Below are positions 46,414 through 55,510 of a stretch of DNA of 64,000 nt, one piece after another (positions within the stretch are counted from its first letter, which is position 1; every line of letters starts with the position of its first letter). The DNA is taken from positions 372,001 through 436,000 of the forward strand of contig CAVSSL010000011.1 in the NCBI GenBank assembly GCA_963730585.1, read 5' to 3'. This stretch comes from Pedococcus_A sp963730585. Its GTDB lineage: Bacteria > Actinomycetota > Actinomycetes > Actinomycetales > Dermatophilaceae. The notes under the pieces are model-generated. The model saw only the letters and a program-made list of their open reading frames with translations. It was not told the DNA's origin and ran no database searches. The translations under genes and the position numbers were made by a program.

Positions 46414-49400
46414 ATGGCAGAGAGCGGTGGGAGTGACACCCCACCCGCCGGCCGCATACCTGTTGCCCAGGCACTGAGCGCGCTGTGGGCCGGCGTGCGC
46501 GCCAACCCGTTCTGGATCGTGTTCGGGCTCGTCCTCGTGGCTGTGGTGGTCGGAACCAGGCCAGGCTCCCTGGAGGTCGACACCAAGCCCCAGATCTACC
46601 TCAATCCCCTTGCCGCGCTCGAGGCCTCGTTCTCTGCCTGGCAGACCACACCGGCGCTGGGGCAGGGCAGCTTCCAGGTGGGATTGGCCCCCGTCGCCGC
46701 GGCAGTGGCCGCCCTGCAGGCCCTGGGTCTTGAACCGTGGCTGTCCATGCGCGTGCTACGCCTGGCGCTGATGCTCGTGGCGGCATGGGGGGCGTGGGCC
46801 CTGGGCCGCGAGGTCGTGTCCGATCAGGAGGGCGGGGGCAGGTGGGGACCGCGCGTGGCGGCACTGGCCTATGTGGTCCATCCCTACGTGGTCGCGGCAG
46901 GGGCGACGCTTCCAGTTCTGTGGCCCTACGCCCTGCTGCCCTGGCAGCTGCTCTGCGTCGTCAAGGGCATGCGCTCAGGCCGGTGGCTCGTGTGGGGCGT
47001 CGCCTTCGGTCTGGCCACCATGGCGATGACGGGCCAGAACGCGGGGGCCGTCCCCGCGCTGCAGCTCGTCGCCTTTCCTGTCGTGCTCGTCTGGGCAACC
47101 CGGCGCTACCGTCGCGGCCTGCGCGCCCCCCTGGCCTTCACCGCGGTCGCGGGCGTTGTGTCCCTGGCCCTCTCGGCCTTCTGGATCCTCCCGAGCCTCT
47201 CCGCCATCGGCTCGGGCAGCACCATCGTCGGCCAAAGTGAGTCCCCGGAGGCCATCGCCGGCACATCATCCTTCTCAGAGGTCATCCGGGGCCTTGGCCT
47301 GTGGCCCCTCTACGGCAGATCGGGCGGCGCGCCCTGGGTGCCCGAGCAGACGGGTTTCCTGACGCACCCGGTGGTGGTCGTTGCCGGCTTTGCCCTGCCG
47401 CTGCTCAGCTGGGTGCTCCTTCGCCGGGTACCGCTGTGGCGGGCCCAGCTCCCGATCTCGCTCGTCGCGGTCGCCGCGGTGGTGATGGTCGGCGTGCATC
47501 CCTTCGGCTCGCCGTCGCCGGCTGGCCAGCTGTGGCGCAACGCTCTTGAGCAGGTCCCAGCGCTGGGGGTCTTGCGGACGACCAACAAGGCCGGTGCCGT
47601 ACTCGTGTTGGGCCTGGCCTTGGCGCTCGCCTGCGGCACGGTAGCGGGGCGCCGGCCGCGGCCGCGCGCAGCGGTGGTCCTCGGGGTCCTGCTCGTGGCG
47701 ACGCTTCCAGGGTGGAGCGGGGGGCTGTTCATCAGCAGTGCGAACGTGCCTGAGTACTGGAAGGAGGCCAGCCGGGACCTGGACGCCGGCGACGGCAGGG
47801 TCTGGCTGCTCCCCGGCGAGGACAGTGCGGCATACCGGTGGAGCGACCCCCGGCCTGATGATGTCGGCCAGGGCCTGCTGTCGAGAGAGAGCCTCGTGAG
47901 GACCACCGTCGCCAACAGCTCGCCGCAGGGGGCGAACCTCCTTGCAGCACTGGATCGCCGGCTCCAGGAAGGGACTCTTCCCCCCGCTGCCCTGGCACCG
48001 ATGGCCCGCTACCTCGGCGTGTCCACGCTGCTCGTCCGTAACGACCTCGACTGGTCCCGCGCGGGAGGTGCGGCCCCGCTGAGCGTCACTTCCCAGGTGA
48101 CGGGGTCCCAGGGGATCGTCGAGAACCGGACGTATGGCCAGCCCGACGCGCAGAGCCAGGGTGAGCCCCAGCTGGTCTCCTTCGACGTCCAGGAGCCCCA
48201 GCCCGCTGCCGCGCTCGTCAGCGCGCGGGGCTCCCTGGTGGTGGCGGGGGATGGGGCGGCACTGCCCACGCTCGCCCAGCTCGGCTACCTGGCAGCGCAG
48301 CCGCAGTTCCGCTACGCCTCTGATCTCACACCCGACCGCCTCGTCTCCCTTGCGGCCTCCGGCGCCAGAGTCCTGCTCACGGACACCAACCGCCGGGAGG
48401 CGCGCGTGGCAGGGAGAGTGACCGAGGACCATGGCCCCCTCCTTCGCGCCACAGAGCCCGTCACGTCCACCTGGGCGCTCGGGGCTGCTGCCCACCAGTC
48501 GGTGCGCAGCAGCGACGGGTGGACCGCAACCTCAGCGAGGGAGGGCTCGGTGTTCAGGGTGCTCCCGTGGGCGAGCGCCGACAACGCCGTCGACGGGGAC
48601 CCCAGCACCGCCTGGTTCGCCGGTGACTACGGCGCAGCCGTGGGCCAGGTCCTCGATGTCGACTTCAATGGCATGGTGGGCCCCGGTGAGCTGGTGGTCC
48701 ACACAGTCGGTCTGGCAGGAGCAGCTGTCACCGCCGTGTCCGTGTCGACCGACGGCGAGGAGCGTGAGACCACAGCTGGGGAGTCCGGCTCATTTGCCGT
48801 CACCCTGCCCGAAGCTGTGACCAGGGTGCAGATCCGCGTCGAAGCCGTGCGGCCCGGGTCGGACGGGAACGTGGGCATTTCTGAGATCACGGTGGCTGGA
48901 CAGTCTTCTCCGGGGGCGGACGCTGTGCGCACTCCGTCGGGGCTGGGCGCGATGGTCAGGGACCTCTCACCGGCGCAGCGCGCGACCGTCGCCGCAGCCG
49001 CTACGGACGTCGTGCTCTCGCGTGTGGGCGGCCCCGTGACCTCCGCTTGGTCGGAGGAGACCAACCTGACCAGGGACGTCGCACTGCCGTGGGACAACAG
49101 CGTGCGGATCCGGGGCGTGTTCAGCCTGCCCGAGACCATGCCCGAGGTAGCCCTGGACCGCGTGGCCGGCGATCGCTCGGACATCCGGGTGACATCGTCC
49201 AGCCAGGCGTTCGGACTGCCCACGCTGAGGGCCTCCATGGCGTTCGATGGGGACTCGGGCACCGGCTGGTCGCCGGCCGAGCCCGCGGCCGGTCAGTGGT
49301 GGCAGGTCGAGCTGGCCCGACCGCAGGAGATCTCCGAGGTGGTGGTCAGCCAGCCAGCGACGGGCAGGCAGGTGGAGCGCGTGGCGGTATGGGTGGACGG

Positions 49401-50493
49401 CACCAGGGTGACGGAGTCGAGGCTGGATCCCGGCAGGAACGTCATCACCCTCGACGAACCAGTGCGTGCGAAGAGTGTGCGCCTGGTCGTGGAGGCAGCA
49501 TCTGAGCCGGCTTCCGCTCCGCTACGCGTGCTCGAGGTGGGCGTCGGCGGCGCCAGTGTGCGAAGGACGTCGAAGCAGACGTCCTGCTTCACGGCCGCGA
49601 CCCTTGACGGCGAGCCGGTGCGGCTGCGTCCAGCCGCGCCAGTCACCACGAGGGCGTTCATTGCCGTCGACTGTGCACAGGAGCCGCGGCCGCTCGGGGA
49701 GGGACTCCACGAGTGGCGCCCCTCGGCCGAGTGGGTGGCGGACACGGTCGTCTGGGAGGACGCCGGCGCCGCCGCGGAGGCAACGCCGCCTGTGGGGTTG
49801 AGCGTGACACCCGATCGGTGGGGCCCCGGCTGGAACGCCGAGCTTCCGGCAACGGAGGGCGAGTCAACGCTGAGCGCCGGAGTGGGCTACGACCGGAACT
49901 GGCATCTCACCCTCGACGGCCGTGACCTCGGCCGTCCTGAGCTCGTCGACGGCTACGCGGCAGGTTGGACGATTCCTGCGGGCGGGCCGCGGCAGGTGGC
50001 CCTCACGTACTCACCGCAGCGCAGTGTGTGGGTGGGCATCGCGATCAGCGCGGTCGCGTTGGCTGCCAGTGCGCTGCTGCTGGCGCTGGCTGCAGCGAAA
50101 CGCTCTTCTGCCCGGCCCTCGCCGGGACGCCATGCCGCAGCCGATGCACCTGCCTCAGGTCTGGCGTCACGCCCCCGGGTGGCCAGGCTGCGGTCGTGGT
50201 CCGGTGTCGTTGTCTGGCCGCTGCTCGGCGTGTTCGCCGCGGGATGGGTGGGGGCTGCTGCCGCAGTTGCGGGCCTGGTCGCCCTGCGCCGCTCGAGGAC
50301 CGCAGCCTGGTGGCTCGCGCTGCTGCTCTGGGCGGCGCTTCCGGTGGCCTGGTTCTGGCAGGTCCTCCCCGTTTTCGGGCAGGTGACCCCGGACCTGGTC
50401 GCGAGGACCACCGTCGCGCACGCCGTGGCGGCCGCAGCCCTGGTGGTCTCGGTGATCTGGGCGTTTGGGCCCGTGCGGGGACAGAAGTCATGA
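46414..50493 (+). CDS. AftD-like (DUF3367) GT-C membrane glycosyltransferase, diverged copy
   Basis: A 1359-residue protein. The N-terminal half has many membrane helices and a GT-C-type first loop (LEVDTKPQIYLNPLAALEASF) with an Asp where AftD has its catalytic acid. A long extracytoplasmic region follows, with two discoidin/F5-8C-like carbohydrate-binding modules (about residues 690-830 and 910-1050; for example AVDGDPSTAWFAG and AFDGDSGTGWSP). The C-terminus returns to membrane helices. Family: the AftD arabinofuranosyltransferase of mycobacteria. It is less like AftD than the copy at 56242. The donor sugar is unknown. The stop overlaps the next gene (ATGA). Confidence 0.83.
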   Translation: MAESGGSDTPPAGRIPVAQALSALWAGVRANPFWIVFGLVLVAVVVGTRPGSLEVDTKPQIYLNPLAALEASFSAWQTTPALGQGSFQVGLAPVAAAVAALQALGLEPWLSMRVLRLALMLVAAWGAWALGREVVSDQEGGGRWGPRVAALAYVVHPYVVAAGATLPVLWPYALLPWQLLCVVKGMRSGRWLVWGVAFGLATMAMTGQNAGAVPALQLVAFPVVLVWATRRYRRGLRAPLAFTAVAGVVSLALSAFWILPSLSAIGSGSTIVGQSESPEAIAGTSSFSEVIRGLGLWPLYGRSGGAPWVPEQTGFLTHPVVVVAGFALPLLSWVLLRRVPLWRAQLPISLVAVAAVVMVGVHPFGSPSPAGQLWRNALEQVPALGVLRTTNKAGAVLVLGLALALACGTVAGRRPRPRAAVVLGVLLVATLPGWSGGLFISSANVPEYWKEASRDLDAGDGRVWLLPGEDSAAYRWSDPRPDDVGQGLLSRESLVRTTVANSSPQGANLLAALDRRLQEGTLPPAALAPMARYLGVSTLLVRNDLDWSRAGGAAPLSVTSQVTGSQGIVENRTYGQPDAQSQGEPQLVSFDVQEPQPAAALVSARGSLVVAGDGAALPTLAQLGYLAAQPQFRYASDLTPDRLVSLAASGARVLLTDTNRREARVAGRVTEDHGPLLRATEPVTSTWALGAAAHQSVRSSDGWTATSAREGSVFRVLPWASADNAVDGDPSTAWFAGDYGAAVGQVLDVDFNGMVGPGELVVHTVGLAGAAVTAVSVSTDGEERETTAGESGSFAVTLPEAVTRVQIRVEAVRPGSDGNVGISEITVAGQSSPGADAVRTPSGLGAMVRDLSPAQRATVAAAATDVVLSRVGGPVTSAWSEETNLTRDVALPWDNSVRIRGVFSLPETMPEVALDRVAGDRSDIRVTSSSQAFGLPTLRASMAFDGDSGTGWSPAEPAAGQWWQVELARPQEISEVVVSQPATGRQVERVAVWVDGTRVTESRLDPGRNVITLDEPVRAKSVRLVVEAASEPASAPLRVLEVGVGGASVRRTSKQTSCFTAATLDGEPVRLRPAAPVTTRAFIAVDCAQEPRPLGEGLHEWRPSAEWVADTVVWEDAGAAAEATPPVGLSVTPDRWGPGWNAELPATEGESTLSAGVGYDRNWHLTLDGRDLGRPELVDGYAAGWTIPAGGPRQVALTYSPQRSVWVGIAISAVALAASALLLALAAAKRSSARPSPGRHAAADAPASGLASRPRVARLRSWSGVVVWPLLGVFAAGWVGAAAAVAGLVALRRSRTAAWWLALLLWAALPVAWFWQVLPVFGQVTPDLVARTTVAHAVAAAALVVSVIWAFGPVRGQKS

Positions 50494-51629
50494 CCGGCCA
50501 GCGGACCCGCGAGATCCTCTGGGGCAGGCTCCCGGACCAGCGTCCGGGACGAGAGCTCCACTGGCTGTCGGTCATGCCCCACACCCACGTCACGGAGGTG
50601 GGGACACCGCGAACCCATCCTCCGGAAAGTGGCATCGACTGGATCGACCTGCCGTTCCGCAGGCCCATCCGGCGCTTCGTGGAGGCCGGTGCGTTCGGGT
50701 GGCTCCAGGGTCTCGAGCACGTGGACCCGGCACCGTTCGACTGGGTCGCCAGCCTGGAGCTGTGCGCGCTGGTCACGGGGCAGCTGGCGGAGTACGCCGC
50801 ACGCCACGGGCTCCGCCAGGCCGTCGTGACGTGGGAGAACATGGCCCACCAGCCGCTCTACCGGGTTCCGCCCTACGCCCAGGCCACCCGCCGGGCCCTG
50901 GGCGCCGACCTGATGCTCTGTCCGATCGAGGCAGCGCGCACCCACCTGCTGCAGCTCGGCTACCCCGACGAGCGGATTCGCGTGGTCGCGCCGGGTGTCG
51001 ACCACCAGCTCATCCGCCCGGCGGAGGACCTCGGGGTCGCCAAGACCGGAGGGCTGGTCGTGTTCGTGTCGCCGGTCGCCGCCAACAAGGGGATCGACCG
51101 CGTCCTGGACGCCTTCGACATCGTCCGCAAACGCGTCCCGGGAGCGCGCCTCGCGGTGGCGGGAAGCGGGCCACTGGTGCCGATGGTCCAGGACCGGGAG
51201 CGCACCACAGGCGGCGCCGTGCGGTACCTCGGCTCCATGCCTCGTGACGGAGTCGCCCGCCTCCTTGCCTCGGCGGACGTCTTCGTCACGGCGCCGAGGG
51301 CGAACTGGAAGTGGAACGAACAGTTCGGCCTGGCCTACCTGGAGGCGATGGCAGCCGGCATACCCATCGTCACGACGGTGTGCGGGACGAACCACGAGGC
51401 GGTGCGTCCCCCCAACCTGCGGGTCCCCGACTCACCTGCCGCACTTGCCGAGGGCCTGATGCACTACCTTCTGGACGACTCCGAGCGTCAGCGGGTCGGC
51501 ACTGCCAACCGCGAGCTGGTGGTCGCCGAGCACGATCCCGTCACCCAGGCCAGGGCGATGGCTCGGGCGTTCGAATCAGTTGAGGCGCTGCCGCTCCGGC
51601 AGCGGGACAGAAGGGGCCGACCGGAATGA
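50490..51629 (+). CDS. GT4-family glycosyltransferase
   Basis: A 379-residue GT-B enzyme. The C-terminal donor-binding lobe has VFVSPVAANKGIDRVLDAF, LAVAGSGPLVPM and the E-x7-E region EQFGLAYLEAMAAGIPIV. The N-terminal acceptor lobe is less conserved. It is coupled by ATGA to the AftD-like gene before it and to the GT2 gene after it, so it works in the same cytoplasmic assembly steps. The sugar is unknown. Confidence 0.85.
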   Translation: MTGQRTREILWGRLPDQRPGRELHWLSVMPHTHVTEVGTPRTHPPESGIDWIDLPFRRPIRRFVEAGAFGWLQGLEHVDPAPFDWVASLELCALVTGQLAEYAARHGLRQAVVTWENMAHQPLYRVPPYAQATRRALGADLMLCPIEAARTHLLQLGYPDERIRVVAPGVDHQLIRPAEDLGVAKTGGLVVFVSPVAANKGIDRVLDAFDIVRKRVPGARLAVAGSGPLVPMVQDRERTTGGAVRYLGSMPRDGVARLLASADVFVTAPRANWKWNEQFGLAYLEAMAAGIPIVTTVCGTNHEAVRPPNLRVPDSPAALAEGLMHYLLDDSERQRVGTANRELVVAEHDPVTQARAMARAFESVEALPLRQRDRRGRPE

Positions 51630-52447
51630 GCGTCTCGCCGGCGAAGGTCAGCGTCATCGTCCCGACGAAGAACGTGGAACGGACGATGGAGAGCTGCCTG
51701 CGCTCGATCCGTGCCCAGAGCTGGCCGCACATCGAGCTGGTGGTGGTCGACAACTTCAGCACCGACGCCACCTTCGAGATCGCCCAGCGCTATGCGGACG
51801 TTGCCGTTCAGGCCGGTCCGGAGCGCAGCGCGCAGCGCAACATCGCCATCGATCACGCCACGGGCGAGTTCGTCCTGTGGATCGACGCGGACATGGTCCT
51901 CACGCCGCGGGTCCTCGAGGACGCGGTGCGTGCAGCGGAGCAGCGCAGTGCGATCGCCGTGTTCATTCCCGAGGAGACCGTCGGCAGCGGCTTCTGGACG
52001 GCCTGTCGCACTCTTGAGCGGCGCTGCTACGTGGGCGTCGAGCTGATCGAGGCGCCGCGTCTGGTGAGGCGGAGCTTCTTCCTCGAGCACGGCGGCTTTG
52101 TCGCCGACGTCGCCGGCCAGGAGGACGCCGACCTGCGGATGCGGCTCATCGCCACGGGCTCGCCCATGACCCACATCGACACCTTCATCCTTCACGACGA
52201 GGGACACCTGACCGTGCCGGACGTGCTGAGGAAGCGGTACTACTACGGGCAGTCGCTCCCGGCGTACAACCGTGCGCAGCCGGGCGCCATCAAGGCACAG
52301 GGCTGGGCGACGTTTCGGGCCATGGTGCGCAACGTTCCTCTCCTCGCGGGTGACCCGACCCACACGGCTGGGTTGGCCCTGCTCAGGTCCGCGGAGGCTG
52401 TGGCCTACGCGATGGGTGCCGCGAAGGCCGCGAGGGCCCGGGCGTAG
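51626..52447 (+). CDS. GT2-family glycosyltransferase
   Basis: A 273-residue GT-A enzyme. The start VSVIVPTKNVERTMESCLRS, the nucleotide site VVVDNFSTDATFEIA and the metal-binding DAD in LWIDADMV are typical of GT2. The second acidic region is GFVADVAGQEDADLRMRL. It may be soluble or membrane-associated, since a short C-terminal segment is mildly hydrophobic. Its TAG overlaps the next GTG by one base. Confidence 0.87.
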   Translation: MSVSPAKVSVIVPTKNVERTMESCLRSIRAQSWPHIELVVVDNFSTDATFEIAQRYADVAVQAGPERSAQRNIAIDHATGEFVLWIDADMVLTPRVLEDAVRAAEQRSAIAVFIPEETVGSGFWTACRTLERRCYVGVELIEAPRLVRRSFFLEHGGFVADVAGQEDADLRMRLIATGSPMTHIDTFILHDEGHLTVPDVLRKRYYYGQSLPAYNRAQPGAIKAQGWATFRAMVRNVPLLAGDPTHTAGLALLRSAEAVAYAMGAAKAARARA

Positions 52448-54141
52448 TGCGCGCGAGAGGTCGCCTGCAGCAGTGGCTGCCTCCAGCGCTGGCGGTGCTT
52501 CTCACGGCAGCTGTCCTCGGCCCCGCGCTGGGGCCGGGGATGGTGCTGTCCTACGACCTGGCCTGGTCGCCGCTCTCGGTGCTGACGCCCTTCGCGCTCG
52601 GCATCGGCACCCCGGCGGCGCGGGCCGTGCCGAGCGACGCGTTCGGGGTGGTGCTGGGCCACGTCCTCGGCGGCGCGGTGGCCGAGAAGGCCGTCCTCTT
52701 CGCGATCCTCGTCAGCGCAGCCCTGGGGGCCGCGGCACTGCTTCGACATCTCCGTGCTGAGGCGTCGCTGGGCGCCAGCTGCGCGACGGTGACCGTGGCA
52801 CTGTGGAATCCCTTCGTCGCGGAGCGCCTGGTGATCGGCCAGTGGACGATCCTGCTGGGGTATGCCGTCCTCCCGTGGGCCCTGCGCGAAGGGCTGCGGA
52901 TCCGCGCGGCGCGGGGAAGCCTGGTCTGCCTGGGTGGATGGGTGGTCCTCGCCGGCCTCGGGGGTGCCAACGCCCTCGTGGTGGTGATACCGGGGCTTCT
53001 GGTCGTCCTTCTCTGGCCCAGGCCGCTGTGGCGTGCCTCCCTGGTCGTCCTGGTCGCGGGTCTGGCCGTCGGCGCCGCGTGGTGGATACCGTCCGTCTCG
53101 GCCGCGACGGCCGGCGACCCCAGAGGCTTCGCCGCCTTCGCGGCACGCCCCGACGGCCCGCTCGGCCTGCTCGGATCGGTGGCGACCGGCGGTGGGCTGT
53201 GGAACCCCGCCTCGCACCCACCCGAGCGGGCCAACCCCGTGCTCGCCGTCGTCACGCTCGCCATCGCGGTCGCCGCCGTGGCCAGGGCGGCCCGGGTGCG
53301 CCGGGCCCGGCCGCTCCTCGCGGCCGGGGCCCTGGGCCTGCTCGCTGCCTGCCTCGGGGGCTGGGACGCCACAGCCTCGATGTGGTCCGCGCTGAGCCAC
53401 CTCCCTGGCGGCGGGCTGCTCCGTGACGGCCAGAAGCTCGCGGCGCCGTGGATGGTCCTGCTGGCCGTCGGGGTGGGGCTGCTGGTGGACGCTGTCCCCG
53501 GCCGCGTGCACGGGCTGGGCACGATCACAGCTGTCGCGTTGGCCCTGGCCGCGGTCCTCAGCCTGCCGTCGCTGGCCTGGGGCGTGCACGGACGACTGAC
53601 AGCGGTCGAGGTGCCTGCCGACCTGCGCGCCGCCGCCGCGGTTCTGTCAGCGGCTCCCCCGGGGGAGGTGGGAGTCCTGCCGTGGCGCCAGTACCGGAGG
53701 TACGCGTGGAACGGTGACCGCGTCAGCCTCAGCCTCGTCCCGCGAATGGTCGACCAGCGCGTCCTGTTCGACGACTCGCTGCCGCTGAGCACCGGCAGGA
53801 TCGCGGGGGAGGACCCCCGGTCGGCAGCTGTCACGGCGACCATCGACCGTGGCAGCGATCCCTTCGGTGCCCTCGCCGACGCCGGTGTGCGGTATGTCGT
53901 CGTGGAGCGGGGAACTGGCCTGGACGTGCCAGCGGTTCCCACCGACCCCGGCACCGTGCTGTTCGAGGGTGCTCACGTGCTCGTCCTGGACCGAGGCCCG
54001 CAGTACTCCGTCGGAGCCGCGCGCCTGGGTGTGTCCGGCTGGGTGGGTTGGTCGCTCACGGTGGGGACGCTGGCGCTGAGCGCGGGGCTGTGTGTGGCGC
54101 GCCACACCCGCCGTTTTGCGAACAGGTGGGCCGCCCGTTGA
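52447..54141 (+). CDS. polytopic membrane protein related to the AftD N-terminal half
   Basis: A 564-residue protein with about 11-13 helices and a C-terminal soluble part followed by one last helix. The early loop SYDLAWSPLSVLTPFALG has an Asp in a position like that of GT-C enzymes. The motif GGGLLRDGQKLAAPWMVLLAVG matches in place and form the LR-x3-K motifs of the two AftD-like proteins here (VLRTTNKAG and PLRNVHKAD). It has no discoidin modules. I infer a shorter GT-C relative, comparable in position to mycobacterial Rv0226c. Activity unproven. Confidence 0.72.
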   Translation: MRARGRLQQWLPPALAVLLTAAVLGPALGPGMVLSYDLAWSPLSVLTPFALGIGTPAARAVPSDAFGVVLGHVLGGAVAEKAVLFAILVSAALGAAALLRHLRAEASLGASCATVTVALWNPFVAERLVIGQWTILLGYAVLPWALREGLRIRAARGSLVCLGGWVVLAGLGGANALVVVIPGLLVVLLWPRPLWRASLVVLVAGLAVGAAWWIPSVSAATAGDPRGFAAFAARPDGPLGLLGSVATGGGLWNPASHPPERANPVLAVVTLAIAVAAVARAARVRRARPLLAAGALGLLAACLGGWDATASMWSALSHLPGGGLLRDGQKLAAPWMVLLAVGVGLLVDAVPGRVHGLGTITAVALALAAVLSLPSLAWGVHGRLTAVEVPADLRAAAAVLSAAPPGEVGVLPWRQYRRYAWNGDRVSLSLVPRMVDQRVLFDDSLPLSTGRIAGEDPRSAAVTATIDRGSDPFGALADAGVRYVVVERGTGLDVPAVPTDPGTVLFEGAHVLVLDRGPQYSVGAARLGVSGWVGWSLTVGTLALSAGLCVARHTRRFANRWAAR

Positions 54142-54147
54142 TAGGGT
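54142..54147 (+). promoter_or_regulatory. -10 box TAGGGT of the DUF2613 gene, probably leaderless
   Basis: TAGGGT then 7 bases then ATG, right after the preceding stop. Confidence 0.55.
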
Positions 54148-54154
54148 GCCGCCC

Positions 54155-54295
54155 ATGAGCCCTGTCGCCGCTGCCGTCGCCGCCCTCCTCAGCGGGGCTG
54201 TCCTTTCCGTCCTCGCGATCTTCGGTGGCACTGCTGCGCTCACGCCCGACACGAAGGCCAACACCACCCCCGTCGTCAACTACGACGGCAGCTGA
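54155..54295 (+). CDS. DUF2613-family micro-protein
   Basis: A 46-residue protein. One N-terminal hydrophobic helix (PVAAAVAALLSGAVLSVLAI) is followed by a short polar tail (TPDTKANTTPVVNYDGS), so it is probably membrane-anchored with the tail outside. It fits the DUF2613 family, whose M. tuberculosis member Rv0236A lies beside aftD. It has its own TAGGGT promoter and a terminator hairpin right after its stop, so it forms a single-gene transcript. A partner role for the AftD-like enzymes is inferred from conserved neighbourhood only. Confidence 0.75.
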   Translation: MSPVAAAVAALLSGAVLSVLAIFGGTAALTPDTKANTTPVVNYDGS

Positions 54296-54308
54296 CCTTC
54301 CACGACCG

Positions 54309-54335
54309 CCGGCCGCTGACAGGATCAGCGGCCGG
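54309..54335. terminator. bidirectional hairpin after the DUF2613 gene
   Basis: CCGGCCGCTGA, loop CAGGA, TCAGCGGCCGG. It begins 13 bases past the DUF2613 stop and overlaps the last codons of the converging GT4 gene. Confidence 0.7.
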
Positions 54336-55443
54336 TTCTGCTGTGCCCAGCGGCCTCGGCCAGCAAGGTCTCCCAGCGACTGACCGTCTCGGGCCACGTG
54401 AACTGCACCACCCACTCGACCGCGCCACCGCTGAGCCTCTCGCGCAGGGGCCCATCGGTGAGCACCTGGCGCAGCGCCAGCGTGAAGTCCGCAGCCCCGC
54501 CCTCGACGAGCAGGCCAGTCTCCCCGTGGTGGACGGAGTCCCGGAGGCCTCCGGCATCGGCAAAGGCCACGGTCGGTGTTCCGTGGACGCCGGCCTCCAC
54601 CACGACCAGGCCCCATCCCTCCTTGAGGCTGGGCAGCGCGAGAACCCAGGACTCGGCCAGGATCCGGTGCTTCTCCGCCTCGGAGACGTGGCCGGTGAAG
54701 ACCACCCTGTCGGTGATGCCGAGCTCGGCGGCCTTGGCGTGCAGCTCCGGCTCCCAGTAGCCGGAGCCGACGACGCGCAGCTCGAGGTCGGGGACCTCCG
54801 GGAGGAGGTCGGCCACGGCCTCCATCGCGATCTCGACCCTCTTCTGCGGGACCAGCCGCCCGAGGACCGTGACGACCGGAGTGTCCGAGCGTGCCACGCC
54901 TTCGTCCGCGACGGCATCAGTGCCGTTGTGCACCACAGTGATGCGTTCCGCGGCCACGCCGAGGCCGACCAGCTCGCGCTTGGTGGACTGGGACACCGCG
55001 ACGTACTGGCACCCGGCATACACGCGGGGGGCCAGCCGCGACTCGAGCCACCAGCCGAAGCGCGACACCGCGGGGCCGAAGACCACTGGCCACTGCTCGC
55101 GGTGGACGTGGTGGACCAGGTTGACCACGGGCCCGCGGCGAACGAGCGGGCTGAGGTAGGGCACACCGTTCTGGACATCGACGACGACGTCGGCGCGGTG
55201 CCGCCCGGCTGCCTGCGCCAGCACCGACCTGATGTAGACGCCGTAACGGCCGCCCTTGCGAACGTAGCGGACGCCGTTGACCGTCTCCCGGGCCAGGGCG
55301 CCCGGGTAGGCGGCTGTCCGGATGGTCACGTCGTGCCCGCGGGCTGCCAGACCCTCGGCGACCTCGACCAGGTACTTCTCCGAGCCGCCGCCCTCAGGGT
55401 GGTGCAGGTCGCGCCAGTTGAGCAGCAGGACCTTCACAGACAT
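54325..55443 (-). CDS. GT4-family glycosyltransferase
   Basis: A 372-residue GT-B enzyme. It has a conserved N-terminal GGGSEKYLVEVAEGLAARGH acceptor-lobe motif, VLGRLVPQKRVEIAMEAV and the E-x7-E region SLKEGWGLVVVEAGVHGTPTV. The WRDLHHPEGGGSE start is typical of the mycobacterial Rv0225-like group. It is divergent from the methyltransferase at 55511. The C-terminal codons lie within the bidirectional terminator. Confidence 0.87.
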   Translation of the reverse strand: MSVKVLLLNWRDLHHPEGGGSEKYLVEVAEGLAARGHDVTIRTAAYPGALARETVNGVRYVRKGGRYGVYIRSVLAQAAGRHRADVVVDVQNGVPYLSPLVRRGPVVNLVHHVHREQWPVVFGPAVSRFGWWLESRLAPRVYAGCQYVAVSQSTKRELVGLGVAAERITVVHNGTDAVADEGVARSDTPVVTVLGRLVPQKRVEIAMEAVADLLPEVPDLELRVVGSGYWEPELHAKAAELGITDRVVFTGHVSEAEKHRILAESWVLALPSLKEGWGLVVVEAGVHGTPTVAFADAGGLRDSVHHGETGLLVEGGAADFTLALRQVLTDGPLRERLSGGAVEWVVQFTWPETVSRWETLLAEAAGHSRTGR

Positions 55444-55498
55444 GCAGGAACCTCGGGGGAGTCGGCGGGTGTGGCGGGGGCGGGTGCGCTGGTCTGGT

Positions 55499-55504
55499 TA
55501 GCAT
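55499..55504 (+). promoter_or_regulatory. -10 box TAGCAT of the methyltransferase at 55511, probably leaderless
   Basis: TAGCAT then 6 bases then ATG, in the 67-base divergent gap. Confidence 0.55.
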
Positions 55505-55510
55505 GCACCA

